This document shows, piece by piece, positions 1 to 11,204 of a DNA stretch of 64,000 bases. A program made the position numbers and the translations under genes. Positions within the stretch are counted from its first letter, which is position 1. Every line of letters starts with the position of its first letter. The stretch is taken from positions 66,622,643-66,686,642 of the forward strand of contig OX377202.1 in assembly GCA_947396885.1 (NCBI GenBank). The letters are read 5' to 3'. This DNA comes from Heligmosomoides polygyrus polygyrus (lineage: Eukaryota > Nematoda > Chromadorea > Rhabditida > Heligmosomidae). Under the pieces are notes generated by a model that had not been told where the DNA came from, searched no databases, and saw only the letters and a list, made by a program, of their open reading frames with translations.

Positions 1-91
1 AAGTGATAGAAGATCGCAAACAGCACATTCATGAGAGAACGTAAAGTTGGGGAGCAAGCATAAAAAGCATAAAAATTGTGCAAAAGCGGAC

Positions 92-253
92 CTTTCAAAG
101 CGAACTCAAGGTCCTGTCCGAGATTTTCAAAATTGCTGACGGAAGGAGCGTCGTCGGGAATCGGATGACCCCGTATCCACTGGCCGCAGGCGTACTCGTA
201 GAAGTCGTAGCACGGGTCAACCGACGAGTTCATCGAAGACAGGATTACTGACG
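92..253 (-). CDS. Neprilysin-like M13 metallopeptidase, internal exon
   Basis: This exon encodes the start of the extracellular domain of an M13 (neprilysin/endothelin-converting-enzyme) zinc peptidase, a membrane ectoenzyme that cleaves small peptides. The translation carries the family hallmark VDPCYDFYEYACGQW followed by HPIPDD and a Phe-Glu-x-Leu block, as in the N-terminal disulfide region of M13 enzymes. On the minus strand the exon begins after a good acceptor (TTTTTTCCAG) at 254-255 and ends at 92 before GT at 91-90. Both boundaries are phase 1. The donor (GTCCGC) is weak and the frame stays open to base 1, so the 3' limit is less sure than the 5' one. It joins in frame to the exon at 15059, placing an Ala after CMTPGCIRT. 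The catalytic HExxH region would lie in exons outside the window. The family assignment is strong; the paralogue cannot be named. Confidence 0.85.
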
Positions 254-1085
254 CTGGAAAAAATTCATACGATTGGAATGCCCTTATACACACTAGTCGT
301 TAAAATCATGGTAGACTGGTGAGAGCGGAGCAGGTGTGAAAAGGGGGCAAGATGCAGCTCTGCTTAGCTCCAGCTGTTTCACGGCGCTACGAACTTTCGC
401 AGGCCCTCTCGGTACTAAGGTGTGTGTGTATAGGGACAGCACAGGAACAAGTCCGATGTTGTGGGGAAGTGAGGGCGCCAACAATAGCGTCCTTAGGCAG
501 GCAATAAAATGCGCCCCCACATCTAACTGAGCAACCACACTCCCCTCAACCAAGCGCTGACATCGAGCACGAGTGCATCGAGCACGTAGCATAACATGCA
601 CATGCCTTTAGGCACTTATTCTAAGCATCCCAGAATTTCAGCTTATAGTTGTCAAACCTCCAACATACACCGTCCTCTATGGCTCCCGTTACGAAGAATG
701 GGCAGAAGGTCCTTTAAAAGCAGAAACAAATTCATTGTTTTCCGATTTTCAGTGATCCTGCACGGATAGAATCTGCATCAGCTCGCTGATGTTGTCTGTA
801 ACTGCTGTGAGCAAAGCGCCCAACGACTGATCTATGGTTGATGGGCCTAACTGCTTCATTACAAGTAAAACCGTGCAGGGAGAATGTTCTGCTGCAAGCG
901 AAAATGTGTTCGCTATAGGTTTTAAGCATAATTCCCTATAATAAGAAGCTCCTGTAATGAATGCTTCGAATCAAACAGCAATAATTAGATAACATCAAAA
1001 TTCCACCTCATCATGGAAGACTCCTTGAAAAAGGGAAGAACACAAGATGGCACAAAGCTGAACAAACGAACAGACCTGAAGATTG
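254..1085. other. Intronic sequence, nothing recognised
   Basis: No coding similarity, RNA gene or clear repeat was recognised. Short open frames on both strands around 293-601 overlap each other and resemble no family. Confidence 0.4.
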
Positions 1086-1745
1086 GGAAGTAATTGTCCC
1101 ATAAATTCGGAAAAAAGCTGAAAATTTCAATGCATTACTTGAAAAGCGAATTATAAGATCTGGTGACATTTATGAGCTTTACAGGTTGATAAAGGCTCGT
1201 TTGCAAGACAAGGATCACTGCAAGCTCTCCTAGCGGTGAAATTGTACATAAAAGTGAAGACGATAAGACTGAGGTGTTAGCAACAACATTTGCAGAATAT
1301 GCTGAGGCTTTCGATGGTCAACTATGGATGAATGCCTCAGAACCAGATTCCTTGGGATGGAAGGCTCAGTTTGGTACCATAAACGAGAGATTCAAAGCTT
1401 GAAGCTTGGTTCTTAAGCGGCCACAGTTTGAAATTCTAACTCATTCCGCCACAATTGACTGAAGCTCCTAAAATAAGTGCTTCGCTAGAACATATCTAAG
1501 CATCATGAGAGATGAGCTATATCATCGTTGGGTTGAATCGATCGTTCCTCCTTTACCCAAAAAACCGCCATCTGATGTTCCGACTAATGTTGGACCAGTC
1601 AGGGTTACTACTATATTTGAAAGACTTTTAGAAATTTTAAACGGGCAATAGTTGATAAATTGGAGAAGCACGCAGTGACATTCTCTTACTATAGCATGGT
1701 TTTCAGAAGGGTAAATTTGCAATAACGGCAATAATTCAAACTCTC
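1086..1745 (+). pseudogene. CR1/Jockey-like LINE relict (reverse transcriptase N-terminal part)
   Basis: Decayed coding sequence of a non-LTR retrotransposon. Around 1141-1380 the frame-shifted translation reads EKRIIRSGDIYELYRLIKA, then SPSGEIVHKSEDDKTEVLA and a Phe-Ala-Glu block. The same order (Glu-Lys-x-x-Ile-x-Ser-Gly-Asp, Tyr-x-Leu-x-x-x, Lys-x-x-x-Leu-Ala) is found in the better preserved CR1-like element at 58.7-58.9 kb. Around 1540-1640 a second block reads VPPLPKKPPSDVP followed by a Val-Gly-Pro-Val-x-Val-Thr stretch, corresponding to the reverse-transcriptase motif normally written as PLxKK...NYRPISLT. There are several stops and frameshifts. It ends where a Penelope fragment of opposite orientation begins. 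Confidence 0.6.
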
Positions 1746-1865
1746 ACCTGTAGGAACGAATGCATGGAATGATAACGCGCCTCATAACTCTACCAATAAT
1801 ATACCATTCAATGAAGCTGAAGAAATGAGAGATCTTGGTACTGTTAGTATATTTATGCCACACGA

Positions 1866-2215
1866 GGTTCTTAGGTGGAGAATTTTATTCAGCAGGGCCT
1901 GACGTTTCGACGTTCCGTCGTCTTCAGAGGCCTAAACACGGTGTCAAGGTTAGATGTGCGCCCTACCCCACCAAGCGCCTCAACCACTCTAGCATTTTCG
2001 ACCTACTTCTACAAACACCCGAAGAGACCAAATGAGAGGGCGAACTCACCAATGTCCACCGTTGAGGGCGTGTGATCGCGCTGTGACCAGCAGAGGAAAA
2101 TGAACCACACTGCGGATATCGCTTTCCGATCATTCTACAGTTCACAATGAGGCACAAACGGCAAGAAGTCACTTGTTGCCGCTTGACGCTCATTTCGGTT
2201 GTTCATTACTGGAAT
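1866..2215 (-). pseudogene. Penelope-like element 3' fragment (GIY-YIG C-terminus plus 3' end)
   Basis: On the minus strand, 2215 to about 2145 encodes the last ~25 residues of a canonical Penelope-like endonuclease (an Arg-Asn-Pro-x-Met-Asn-Asn-Arg-Asn-Glu pattern ending LLPFVxHCEL), matching the ends of the copies at 6.7-6.9, 7.9-8.0 and 27.9 kb. Downstream come about 200 bases of 3' UTR and the motif CTGAAGACGACGGAACGTCG followed by AAAC (minus strand, about 1900-1928), which recurs in every PLE 3' end of this window. The end is marked by the shared CCACCTAAGAACCTCGTG at about 1862-1880. The copy is truncated upstream by the tRNA-headed repeat. Confidence 0.65.
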
Positions 2216-2975
2216 CCTCGTAAAAATCAAGAATGCTATGAGCTGTGGTTCACTCACTTTTCCCAGTTTCTGAATTATACAACGTTTTGTGTTTTTAAGA
2301 GAATGTTAAACAGCGACCTCACAGCAGGTACGGGTTACAGCAGGTACGGATGACTAGTGCTGTCGAGGTCATAATCACCGATTTTGCCCAGACTTCTCCT
2401 GGGGGGTTATTTGGGGTGCTGATCACGAATCTGACATTCGCTTTTGAAATTTCGACTGATTAGGTGGGTTACAGCAGGTACGGGTGACTAGGGCTGCCGA
2501 GGTCATGAGGTCTTCATCACGAATCTGGGCTGTTGATCACGAATCTGGCTCTTTTGACAATTTAGAGTAAAATAAATGTGTAGGAGATGTGTAGGAGGCA
2601 AATTGGTGAAGAAGGCAGCGGTTATAAAAAACTGCAAAAATAGCGCATAGCACGGGAGTCGAACATCTGGTCTAACATCCTTGAAGCAGCCCGTACCCTG
2701 CTGAGCCACCGACTCGGTTGCCGCTGGCCCTTTCGCCGCTTCCCATACAACATCACGCGCGCACGCATGCACGTGGGCACGTGCTGACGGTGCGCTACTG
2801 TACCCCGCCTTCGAGGGCCCGTAGCTCTTTTGGTTAAAGGACTCAGCGAAAACGAAGGAGGGTTTTCTACTATATGAAGGTGGAGATTTTCGCTGTATTA
2901 CCAACTCCACCGTTCCTGAGACCCTTCCCCCGTCAGTATCAGCCACCTGAGGTTCACCGTAAATGACTTGGTTAA
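2216..2975 (-). repeat. Interspersed repeat with tRNA-like head, copy 1
   Basis: Copy of a dispersed repeat also present twice at 33.46-34.79 kb. Shared landmarks: ACAGCAGGTACGGGTGACTA, GATCACGAATCTG (repeated), TGTGTAGGAGATGTGTAGGA, GGCAGCGGTTAT, CATAGCACGGGAGTCGAA, and a distal block with GCCCGTAGCTCTTTTGG and CTGAGACCCTTCCC. Orientation is set by an internal tRNA-like segment on the minus strand (2649-2716). No protein is encoded; the 212-residue open frame on the minus strand here is a by-product of the repeat. Confidence 0.7.
2649..2716 (-). repeat. tRNA-like segment (pol III box A and box B)
   Basis: Read on the minus strand the segment begins CGAGTCGGTGGCTCAGCAGG, which contains a perfect A box (TGGCTCAGCAGG), and about 40 bases later TGTTCGACTCC, one base off the B-box consensus GGTTCGANNCC. 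Spacing is tRNA-like. A homologous segment with a decayed A box lies at 33701-33778 (+). This suggests that the repeat carries, or derives from, a tRNA-type promoter; a functional tRNA is not proposed. Confidence 0.6.
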
Positions 2976-3578
2976 GTAATCGTCTCATTCCCTTCCCTGG
3001 GACTTCCCTGCCAAAACGACATCGCACGAAGTGGCAAGTACTGGGTGTCTTCGTCTTCCACGGGCATTTACTTGTTCCGAAATATAAGCTCGTTTGTTGT
3101 CGGTTCAAAATTGGCAGCCGTTTTGTGCACGACCAAATCAAATCTGCTCCGTCCGGAATTACGAGCTGCTAAAACATAACAGACATCCACACCCGGCAAC
3201 CGCAACAACAAACCAGACTGACTTATGCTACAGAAGCGATTTCTGAAAGTGGAATGTAGAAGATGCCCACGTATTATCCATAAAGGCATGGAAGACTAGT
3301 TAATGCAAATCCTTGACAGAGCTTTGACTCATGAACATTAATTCAGCAATTGTAGCTGTTCAGTCAGTTTTACTAAAGAATAGTGAGGTCACTGTAAATA
3401 AAAGTATGTGTGCAGATTGGTGTTCAGAATATTAGATTTTTGAAGTATTTCGATCTCCTAACAGAAATGAAGGACGATGGCACTTTATTTGTCTCCCGTT
3501 TTGGGAGCTATTTATTCAGCTAATTAGCATGCGTTGCACGACTAAGATAACGAGCTCTTCAAAGCAATGCAGTAAAAG

Positions 3579-3716
3579 ATAAAAAAGGATGAAGGGCGCC
3601 GCTAATCGAACACCATTTGGGATGCGCCACGCATTCTACTTCCGCGGGATACAAGGGGCTGTTTGAATACGTATTTGGCCCACACAACGGGTGAAGGCGA
3701 CCAGCTCATGGATCGG
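3579..3716 (-). repeat. tRNA-derived SINE, partial copy A (3' part)
   Basis: Matches the 3' half of the SINE seen in full at 28195-28515: the block with GGGATGCGCCACGCATTCTACTT, a CGGGAT trinucleotide region and ACGTATTTGGCC, all in the same order. The tRNA-derived head is missing. The tail (AAAGATAAAAAAGGATG on the plus strand) resembles the pyrimidine-rich CTTTATCC repeats ending copy D. Confidence 0.65.
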
Positions 3717-5599
3717 TTGGTGCTACATCCGCCCCCGACAGTTTTTGATGCCAATTAACAGACTCGGAGGAGCGGAAGATCAAGTACACTTGGTTCGGTG
3801 AGCCGCGCCTGGCGCCTTCTCATGCGTAACAAATAGCAGCTACAAATAAACAAGGACACAGCGTACAGCCACGAAAGGTAAACTACTATGGAATGCCCTG
3901 GAAATGAGAACAACCCAATAAGCTTTGCTGTGCTAGCTCAAGGGCTGCTGTTCAGTAGTCTCCTTCGAAATACCAGAAATTCACTGCCATCTTGACATGT
4001 AAAGAGTGTAGAACATAATGCGCTTTCCTTTTGGGATTTATACTTTCTATTGTCCATGTTTAGTGCAAGGAGTGGAGGTCCAAAAATTGAATCGGAACAC
4101 CTAACAGCCTACTCATCCCCTCACAAATCGTGTCGAAGTCAGGCTTTCTTCTACTCTTGTAGAATTTATTCCCTGTCGATGCCAGAAGAGACGATGTCGT
4201 GATCACATCTAAAGCACTCTTCTTCGGTGTGCGTTGTCCGATTCATAGATGCTCTCTGAATTATCGTAATACGCCTAAAGCGAACCCTAAGCTGTGCCAG
4301 GAATAGTTTCGCGCTGGATCAGACGCTTACTGACCAACAAACATAATGTCGTCGAGTGATGTGTGACGTCGTTCAGTAATTCAGAGCGATAACTGTCGAA
4401 ACGTACAGTCAGACTTTTTGAGACCACGATGTGCGTGGTCCGATTCATAGATATATGAAGCCGCCTCGTTGTACTGTTCGATTTGTTTCTAGTTTCTTCA
4501 TGACAGCTTGTAACAGCCATTTCTTGGAATTTTATGTGTCAAGCGTTACTCCTCCTCTAAACGGAGGAAAATTTGTATATTCGAGAAGCGTGCATCAGAA
4601 TCGAGTGGATATCCTTTTAAACCTTTTCTCAAAGGGTGCTGCACACCTTTCAAATCAAATTCAACATCTTCGAAATCGAAGCGAGCGTCCTCCATAATAA
4701 GCCATTCGTCTTCCAACAAGGTCAAAATTAATTTCTATTCCAGTAGTTTTGTTCTATGCCCCAAAAAGTTCAAAGCAGTGTTCGAAACGTAGCAAAAACG
4801 TTATTTTCTTGAAGAAAAAAAAACGCGAGAACTTGTTTTAAAGCGCATGAAGGTAGCAATTTTGAGCACCTTAGGAAAGTTGTGTCATGCTCCCGCACAG
4901 CATTTTTGCGATTTTCATTTGATTGACAGTGTAAGTGCTGTATGGTTAAGACTGCCAGGCGAAGACTTTCTGTTTTTACTACTGTTTCTGTTGTAGACCA
5001 TGTAGTGTGTAGCTCGTTGCAAATAGAAATTAACTTTGAACCTCCATTTTTCTCGAGAATATAAAAACTTTATAAACTTTCAAACAGTGTGTCCACTTTC
5101 TTGGGCAGGTTGAGGACTACCAGTTTTCAAAAAAGTGATTTCGATTTGAAAGCTACTAGCCGTTTGCAAGTTTCTGCTTCCACGAGCAGCAATGGCAGTT
5201 AGCCAAAGTTGACCAACATGATTTGAGTGGTGGATGCTAGTGCGAACGACTTAGGAGCAAGCGACGGAGTCGTAGGGAGTGTTCCATTCTTCATGCTTTC
5301 TGCGGTTCTGATACTAAAACAACCACTTTCCCGCCGTTGGGCTAGGAAATCGTCTTGCGGCGGCTTTCAGTTGCAGGGAAAATTTGCGTCCTACAGCGAC
5401 GGGACAAACACTTTTCATTGTTACGAAATCAAAACAAACTTCAATCCGTCTTCATCCAGCGCTCCTCGCGCTCGGATTAGCAGTTGGCAACATATCGGCT
5501 TTGTCAGAAAGTCAGAGCCGTTTGACATCTTCTCTAACTTTTAGTGCAGCATAAAAATTTATTCGAAAATGTGATCTCCAAGGTCAGCCGCTGCAGTCT
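3717..5599. other. No gene recognised
   Basis: Intronic sequence without recognisable coding content. About 4880-5110 resembles 21180-21480 in several short blocks (GCGATTTT[C/G]ATTTGATTGA, then TTTATAA...CTTTCAAACA and TGTGTCCACTT), suggesting a diffuse, uncharacterised dispersed repeat. The 105-residue open frame at 5227-5544 shows no family features. Confidence 0.4.
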
Positions 5600-5925
5600 C
5601 TCACCTAATGGGTAGGTCAGCGATTCCCTTTCCCCTGAGCTGAGGAGACAGGGTAGGTTTTACTTAAAGACCAAGAATCATCGTTTTGAACATTCATAGG
5701 CTGAGTTTCATCTAATTGTTTTTGGACTATTTTTTAAGAGCAGCGAAAACATGGAATGGCCTGCCAAACGCGACAGATTCACTGTCAAGCACAGCTAACG
5801 TCAATCATAAACTCGAGGTGCACCTCAAGCAAATCGGTTTTAGGACGTTTCTCTTCTCAAAATTCAAAACACCAGCGATACACTCTAACTATAAACACTA
5901 AAAACTAAACTAAACTATACTCTAA
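5600..5925 (+). pseudogene. LINE 3' tail relict
   Basis: The translation around 5610-5890 reads PFPLS, then FLRAAKTWNGLP followed by a Ser-rich stretch and a Lys/Phe-rich end. This is the arrangement at the C-terminus of many CR1/Jockey-type ORF2 proteins (an Arg-x-x-x-x-W-N-x-LP motif followed by a short tail). It has at least one stop and is closed by an A/T-rich AAACTAAACTAAACTA tract. Subfamily assignment is uncertain. Confidence 0.45.
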
Positions 5926-6305
5926 TAATTTTCGAGAGACCTGAGTTGTTTACGCATGGAAGGAGCTGCTTATAATTGTTCACCTTTCCTCGAATGTGCA
6001 CAGTTACAGAAAGGAAGCCTTCGTGTATTAGAATCTCTTCTATGGCTTCAGTTTCGAGGTCTATTTCTTCATAGAGTAGTGAGCGATTCATTGAAAACCC
6101 TATCAATTTAAGCTTCTCAATAGAACCAATCTCAATCGCTTAGAATTAGCAAAATCAAGCACGTAGCAAAACGTGGAGTTTTACCGCAAACAATGTTTTG
6201 AATGCCAAATAAATTTTTGCAGAATTAATGTTGGATTATCATGGCTGAATAAATATTTGTATTTGTATTCTCCAAGTTCTCTCTCCGTAAAACCTCGGCA
6301 TTATT
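5926..6305. other. No gene recognised
   Basis: A/T-rich intronic spacer between a LINE tail and the Penelope palindrome. It includes an AATAAATATTTGTATTTGTATT tract resembling the tract flanking the other arm near 8386. Confidence 0.35.
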
Positions 6306-6308
6306 TAG

Positions 6309-7465
6309 ATGTTTCGATTACTTCTGTGCCGAACGAGGTTGTTAGGTGGACCAGTATTTATTGAGCGGATTAACGTTTCGACCCCTTCGTCGTCTTCGGA
6401 GCCTAAAAGTGGCTTGAGGATTTGGATGTTGCTATCTATCCGACCAAACGCCTTATCGACTCTAGCCTTTCGGATATCGTCTTGAGGCATAGCAAGAAAT
6501 CCCGAACCCATGAACGATAAACTCACCCGCTGATCCACCGCTTGTACGGAGCGACGCCGCTGCCTGCCGCAGCTAGTCGACAGATGGTGACTGAGACTCA
6601 CTATACTGTTCATTCTACACTATGTACACTGTGTATACCAGTGTCATTCTTAACCACATCCTTGTCACCACCGGTCTCTCTATAACTCACAATGCGAAAT
6701 AAACGGCAGAAAGTCATCGGTGACCGAAGGACACTCATTTCGATTGTTCATTCGTGGATTTCGTGAAAGAATCCAGAATGAATCCAGCGCTTTTCTAGAC
6801 GAAATATCTGTCTCGATGGTCAAAATCGTGCACTTTACATCAAAGTAGTTTCCGCCATGTTCCTCCACTTTATGCTTGCCCAGAGGATTCGTTAAGATAC
6901 CCCGCCTTTTGCAAGCTAGATGTTCATAAACACGAATAGCAAGTACCCTTCCGGTTTCCCCAATGTATGTCTCGCTGCATGACCGGCATTCAAGCTCGTA
7001 GATAACGCCAACTTTGGCGCAATCCCCTACTTTCCCGTAAGGACATACAACACAGTTCTCCGTTACGCACTCCCTGTCGTAAAGCCTATTTCAAACCAGC
7101 TGGCGTCTGATGCTGTCGTTTGGAATGTTAACTAAGACAACATCATCCTCCAACTGAGCCCGTCTTATGCTTCGTTGTAGAGCGGAAGTGACGTTATCGG
7201 AAATGAAAGGGACACACAAGGGTACTTTATCTCGGCGTGGTACAGCTCGCTGATCAGAGTGGGATCCCCTGTGGTGATGTGGTACCGTGTATCCATTCTG
7301 CGCAGCTATTTGACATGCTAGTTGCACAGATTCACGTCGTTCCTCAGCACCATCGTTCGCAGTTCTGAACATATTCTTCACCACCGCGCGTTTGACTGCG
7401 TTAGGATGCGCAGATGATGCATGGACCAAGATGTTCTTAGAACTTTCTTTGCGGTACCACTTCAC
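6309..7465 (-). pseudogene. Penelope-like element 3' half, left (minus) copy
   Basis: Minus-strand relict of a canonical Penelope-like retroelement with a C-terminal GIY-YIG endonuclease. From 7465 the frame reads KWYRKESSKNILVHASSAHP, the usual reverse-transcriptase thumb block, then SIRRQLV. After a stop, frames continue with Cys-rich ENCVVCPYGK, a block of the type Tyr-Glu-Leu-x-Cys-x-x-Cys-x-x-TYIG (the YIG half of GIY-YIG), and a C-terminus with RNPRMNNRNECPSVTDDFLP. The 3' UTR ends in the hammerhead-like motif (about 6360-6405) and CCACCTAACAACCTCGTTCG. RT motifs with the catalytic Asp pair are absent (5' truncation). It lies head-to-head with a second copy at 7474-8390. Confidence 0.8.
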
Positions 7466-7473
7466 ACAAAGTA

Positions 7474-8390
7474 CCCTTGTGTGTCCCTTTCATTTCCGAG
7501 AACGTCACTTCCGCTCTACAACGAAGCATAAGACGGGCTCTGTTGGAGGATGATGTTGTCTTAGTTAACATTCCAAACGACAGCATCAGACGCCAGCTGG
7601 TTTGAAATAGGCTTTACGACAGGGAGTGCGTAACGGAGAACTGTGTTGTATGTCCTTACGGGAAAGTAGGGGATTGCGCCAAAGTTGGCGTTATCTATGA
7701 GCTTGAATGCCGGACATGCAGCCAGACATACATTGGAAACCGGAAGGGTACTTGCTATTCGTGTTCATGAACATCTAGCGTGCAAAAGGCGGGGTATCTT
7801 AACGAATCCTCTGGGCAAGCATAAAGTGGAGGAACATGGCGGAAACGACTTTGATGTAAAGCGCACGATTTTGACCATCGAGACAGATATTTCGTCTAGA
7901 AAAGCGCTGGATTCATTCTGGATTCTTTCACGAAATCCACGAATGAAGAATCGAAATGAGTGTCCTTCGGTCACCGATGACTTTCTGCCGTTTATTTCGC
8001 ATTGTGAGTTATAGAGCGACCGGTGGTGACAAGGATGTGGTTAAGAATGACACTGGTATACACAGTGTACATAGTGTAGAATGAACAGTATAGTGAGTCT
8101 CAGTCACCATCTGTCGACTAACTGCGGCAGCGGCGTCGCTCCGCACAAGCGGTGGATCAGCGGGTGAGTTTATCGTTCATGGGTTCGGGATTTCTTGCTA
8201 TGCCTCAAGACGATATCCGAAAGGCTAGAGTCGATGAGGCGTTTGGTCGGATAGATAGCAACATCCGAATCCTCAAGCCACTTTTAGGCTCCGAAGACGA
8301 CGAAGGGGTCGAAACGTTAGGCTGCTCAATAAATACTGGTCCACCTAACAACCTCGTTCGGCACAGAAGTAATCGAAACATTTGTATTTG
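7474..8390 (+). pseudogene. Penelope-like element 3' half, right (plus) copy
   Basis: Near-identical inverted copy of the 3' 0.9 kb of the left element. It encodes, with a stop and frameshift, RECVTENCVVCPYGKVGDCA, the Tyr-x-x-x-Cys-x-x-Cys...TYIG endonuclease core (7690-7740), VHEHLACKRRGIL, and the C-terminus RNPRMKNRNECPSVTDDFLP ending HCEL near 8014. The 3' end includes the motif GAAGACGACGAAGGGGTCGA followed by AAC at about 8293-8315 and CCACCTAACAACCTCGTTCG. Identity to the left arm is very high by eye, so the duplication or inversion is recent compared with most elements here. Confidence 0.8.
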
Positions 8391-9044
8391 TGTTTGTATT
8401 TGCACCGCGTGGGGCTTCGATGAACACTCAGAAGAAGAGCTTGTCGCAGACGAAGCTGCCGATCCAGAATGGAATTTCGACGACGACGGACGGCAGACGC
8501 ATAGGCTGCGGTGACTCCGGCCATGAACGCGGCGAGTCACCGCTGAGGGTGCTAAATGGGCTGTTATGAACATTTTCAACGCACACTGAAGTGACGCTAT
8601 TCTGCACAGAAATTTGTGTGGTTTATAAAAATCGAGCTTGTTGTTTTCAGAAAGGAATCCTTCACCTTACACATTTGAAGTCTTCGTCTTCGATTAAATC
8701 ACATAATTGCTCACATATTTTCTTGTTAAATGCATGTTGAGGAGTCTAAGTAGCTGAAGGGGAACATGATAAACGGTGTACGAGGTTAGAAGGGCGAGAA
8801 CGAGGCAGTCCGCCGCCGCGCGTTTTCGTATGGTCGGATCGCTCTCCGGGAGCATGGCTCTACCGTAGGAAACGTCGCATACTTCGCCTCTGTTCCCGGT
8901 CGACTTCCCTTAAAGTTGGTTGCGAAGAAGCGAAGAACTGCAGCGCCCACGGTGTGCGAAGCGATGAGTACGCGTTTCCCATAGTTTTTCAGCATTTTCC
9001 AAACCCATGGAAAACATGATTATAAACCGAAAATGATTGTAAGC
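8391..9044. other. No gene recognised
   Basis: Intronic spacer. A GC-richer patch at 8790-8960 has no recognisable coding content on either strand. Confidence 0.35.
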
Positions 9045-9400
9045 TGAATGCGCGGGGTAGTCAGAGGAGAGGTCGGCTGTCGCGTGCGGGAGATACCAGG
9101 TTCCCGGTTCGGATTTCTCACCTAGGCCAACTCAGACGTCCATCCCTCCGAGAGAGCTGAGTTGGTACCAGACACATTTGGGAAGGATGAGACACCGACT
9201 TGTTCATCGGCTGCCCACCGCAAGTCATTCCGGCAGAGTGTGCATGCATTCAAAACGTACATTGGCTGGCCAACGCAACAACTTCTCGTATAATCCAAAT
9301 ACGCATTCAAGTTGTCTCCACGACATCTCATATAAGTGCAATGCGTGGCGCATCCCAAAACGGATTGCCTAACGCCATCCTTTACTCTTGCCGTGTCCTT
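9045..9400 (+). repeat. tRNA-derived SINE, copy B
   Basis: Plus-strand copy. The head (about 9052-9125) contains the B box GGTTCGGATTTCT and a decayed A box (GTAGTCAGAGGAG). The body follows the same order as copy D: GGCCAAC, a TCCATCCCTCC block, TTGGTACCAGACA, GAC[T]TGTTCATCGGCTG, ACCGCAAGTCATT, AATACGCATTCAA, and GCAATGCGTGGCGCATCCCA, with a C/T-rich end (CATCCTTTACTCTTG). Confidence 0.75.
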
Positions 9401-11204
9401 GTGACCAATTACGAATCACAGAAAGCTTTGAAAACATAGAAACGGTTCGGTTCACTCCTAGCAGTGAATACAAACTGTCTATCGCTATAGCGGTAAAACA
9501 ACGCCTGACACTAAAACAAATATCGAGACAATTTTGCGGGCAACATCGAAAAAATGCAAAAAGAATCCCCACACAACGGGGCTCCAAGCATACTACCGCT
9601 TGTTTACACGGGCGACACCTCTTTAAAACCATTCATCACTCTCCTACCGCATTTCATATAGGTACCATTTGAGGAGGAGCACCTTAAAGTTTGACCTCCC
9701 ACTGCTGCCTAATCTATTGCTCTTGGGAGCACAGCAGATACGCCAACCGTCGAGCTTCTGGAAGACGGCCTATGTATGTCCCTCACCAGCGATAAGTTTG
9801 TTCTGCATCTCGGCGCTCAAAGTAGTCGCAGAATTAGACGAAAACCCTCTATCAATCAGGATCGACAGCGTTGAGCAGCCCAAATCACGTTGAAGGTCTG
9901 CATATTAGTCTAGATAACTCTTCTGTTAATCACTGTGCTGTAAACAAGTTAGGTATGCCACAACGGCAGTGAGTGAGCGACAAGATCATTGTGAAAAATG
10001 TCATTTGGTGCAGCCCGCACTTCCAGGTTGAAAGTTCACCTGTGACTATGTGATTGAACGAAAAAGGCAGAGCGATACTTCGTGAACAGGTTCAGTTTGT
10101 CGAACCTTCTTCGAACACTGGACCAAATTCTTTTGCTCAGCAGCTGAGAGCGACCTCTTTCTGAGGCAGTTTTCGTCTTCATCGCCAGCGCCTTGATATC
10201 AGCAGGCGAACTGAGGAGCCCTCTTTACTCGGCGATTTTTAGCCACTAAGACAGCGTCGTGTGAAAGCCGACTCCGACAGCGCTGATCCGGCCTTTCGTC
10301 TGGGAACTTTGGGGTTCGGCGAGTCAGGAGGAATGCCTCGCCTGTCAGCTCCATCAGCACGGGTACACCCGATAGACTTCGAGGCTCGAGACAATTTATC
10401 GCTTCGCGTAAAGGCACCCGCTAGGAGTCACGCGCTCCTCTGCCAAGCCAGTTCTTGGGCGATAAATCAGTGAAAGGTAAACTGGCATTAATAGACCGGA
10501 CCGTTTTACAACGGACATCCGGAAGGTTTTTAAAACTTCCAGCGGAGGAGGACGGCGGGGTTCCAGGGCGAAGAGGGCAGCTGTTTTTAAGGCCCGCGTA
10601 GGACACGAACAATATTTACCAGGTGGGATTAATCAGCAACTGCCGCTCTCACAGAAAGGGGTCCGATCATGTCGGATGCTGGACCAGACGTGGATTGAGC
10701 CACGCGTCTCACGCTCTATCTGTCCACAGTTGACGCTATTTCGACATACCTGAGCAGTTGCTAGCACTATCCGGTCACCAACGATTACACTGAAGGGATC
10801 GACAACCGAATATCAAGAACTAATGAATCAATAAATAAACTAGCGTACGAAATGTAAGCCAAACCACTGCAATCTGCGTCGTTGCGCTTAAATACCCGAG
10901 CTTGGTGAACAGAGACAATAGCGCCCTCCTTCTGATCACTTCCAATGTCCTCGGACCTTTCAACTCTAGGATGAGAAAGGAAGGTTTATAGGCGAAGGAT
11001 TTCGAAACTGAGACATAAGCAGCAGAGCGCAGCAGCAGCAGTATGCAGCGAGGCGTAGTTCCATTAAGATTCCGACATTGTTAACGTAGGAACAACAAGC
11101 TTAAAAATCATGTCTCTCTTTAGTACACCTCTCCCCTATTGTTTATTGATTTCCAATAACCCTCGACTTTCAATACCTTGGACAAACTACGAAGCTATTT
11201 TGTA
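9401..11204. other. No gene recognised
   Basis: Intronic sequence. A GC-rich stretch at about 10190-10620 has short open frames on both strands without family similarity and may be an unrecognised transposon piece. Confidence 0.35.

Larger units (their letters stand above)
6309..8390. repeat. 2.1-kb palindrome of two head-to-head Penelope copies
   Basis: Left arm about 6309-7226 and right arm about 7476-8390 are reverse complements with few mismatches. The spacer (about 7227-7475) is the extra 5' sequence of the left copy. Arms begin and end at the same element landmarks. It could form a very long hairpin RNA if transcribed with the neprilysin-like pre-mRNA. Confidence 0.85.

Noticed and set aside
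113..137. CCTGTCCGAGATTTTCAAAATT resembles the mariner inverted repeat at 18583
   Set aside because: It lies inside the neprilysin exon and encodes conserved M13 residues (Asn-Phe-Glu-Asn-Leu-Gly-Gln), so the likeness is chance.
2503..3141. 212-residue minus-strand open frame
   Set aside because: It spans the tRNA-headed repeat and its tRNA-like segment, is not conserved in frame in the other two copies, and shows no domain.
9388..9672. 94-residue frame after SINE copy B
   Set aside because: No family likeness and no splice context.
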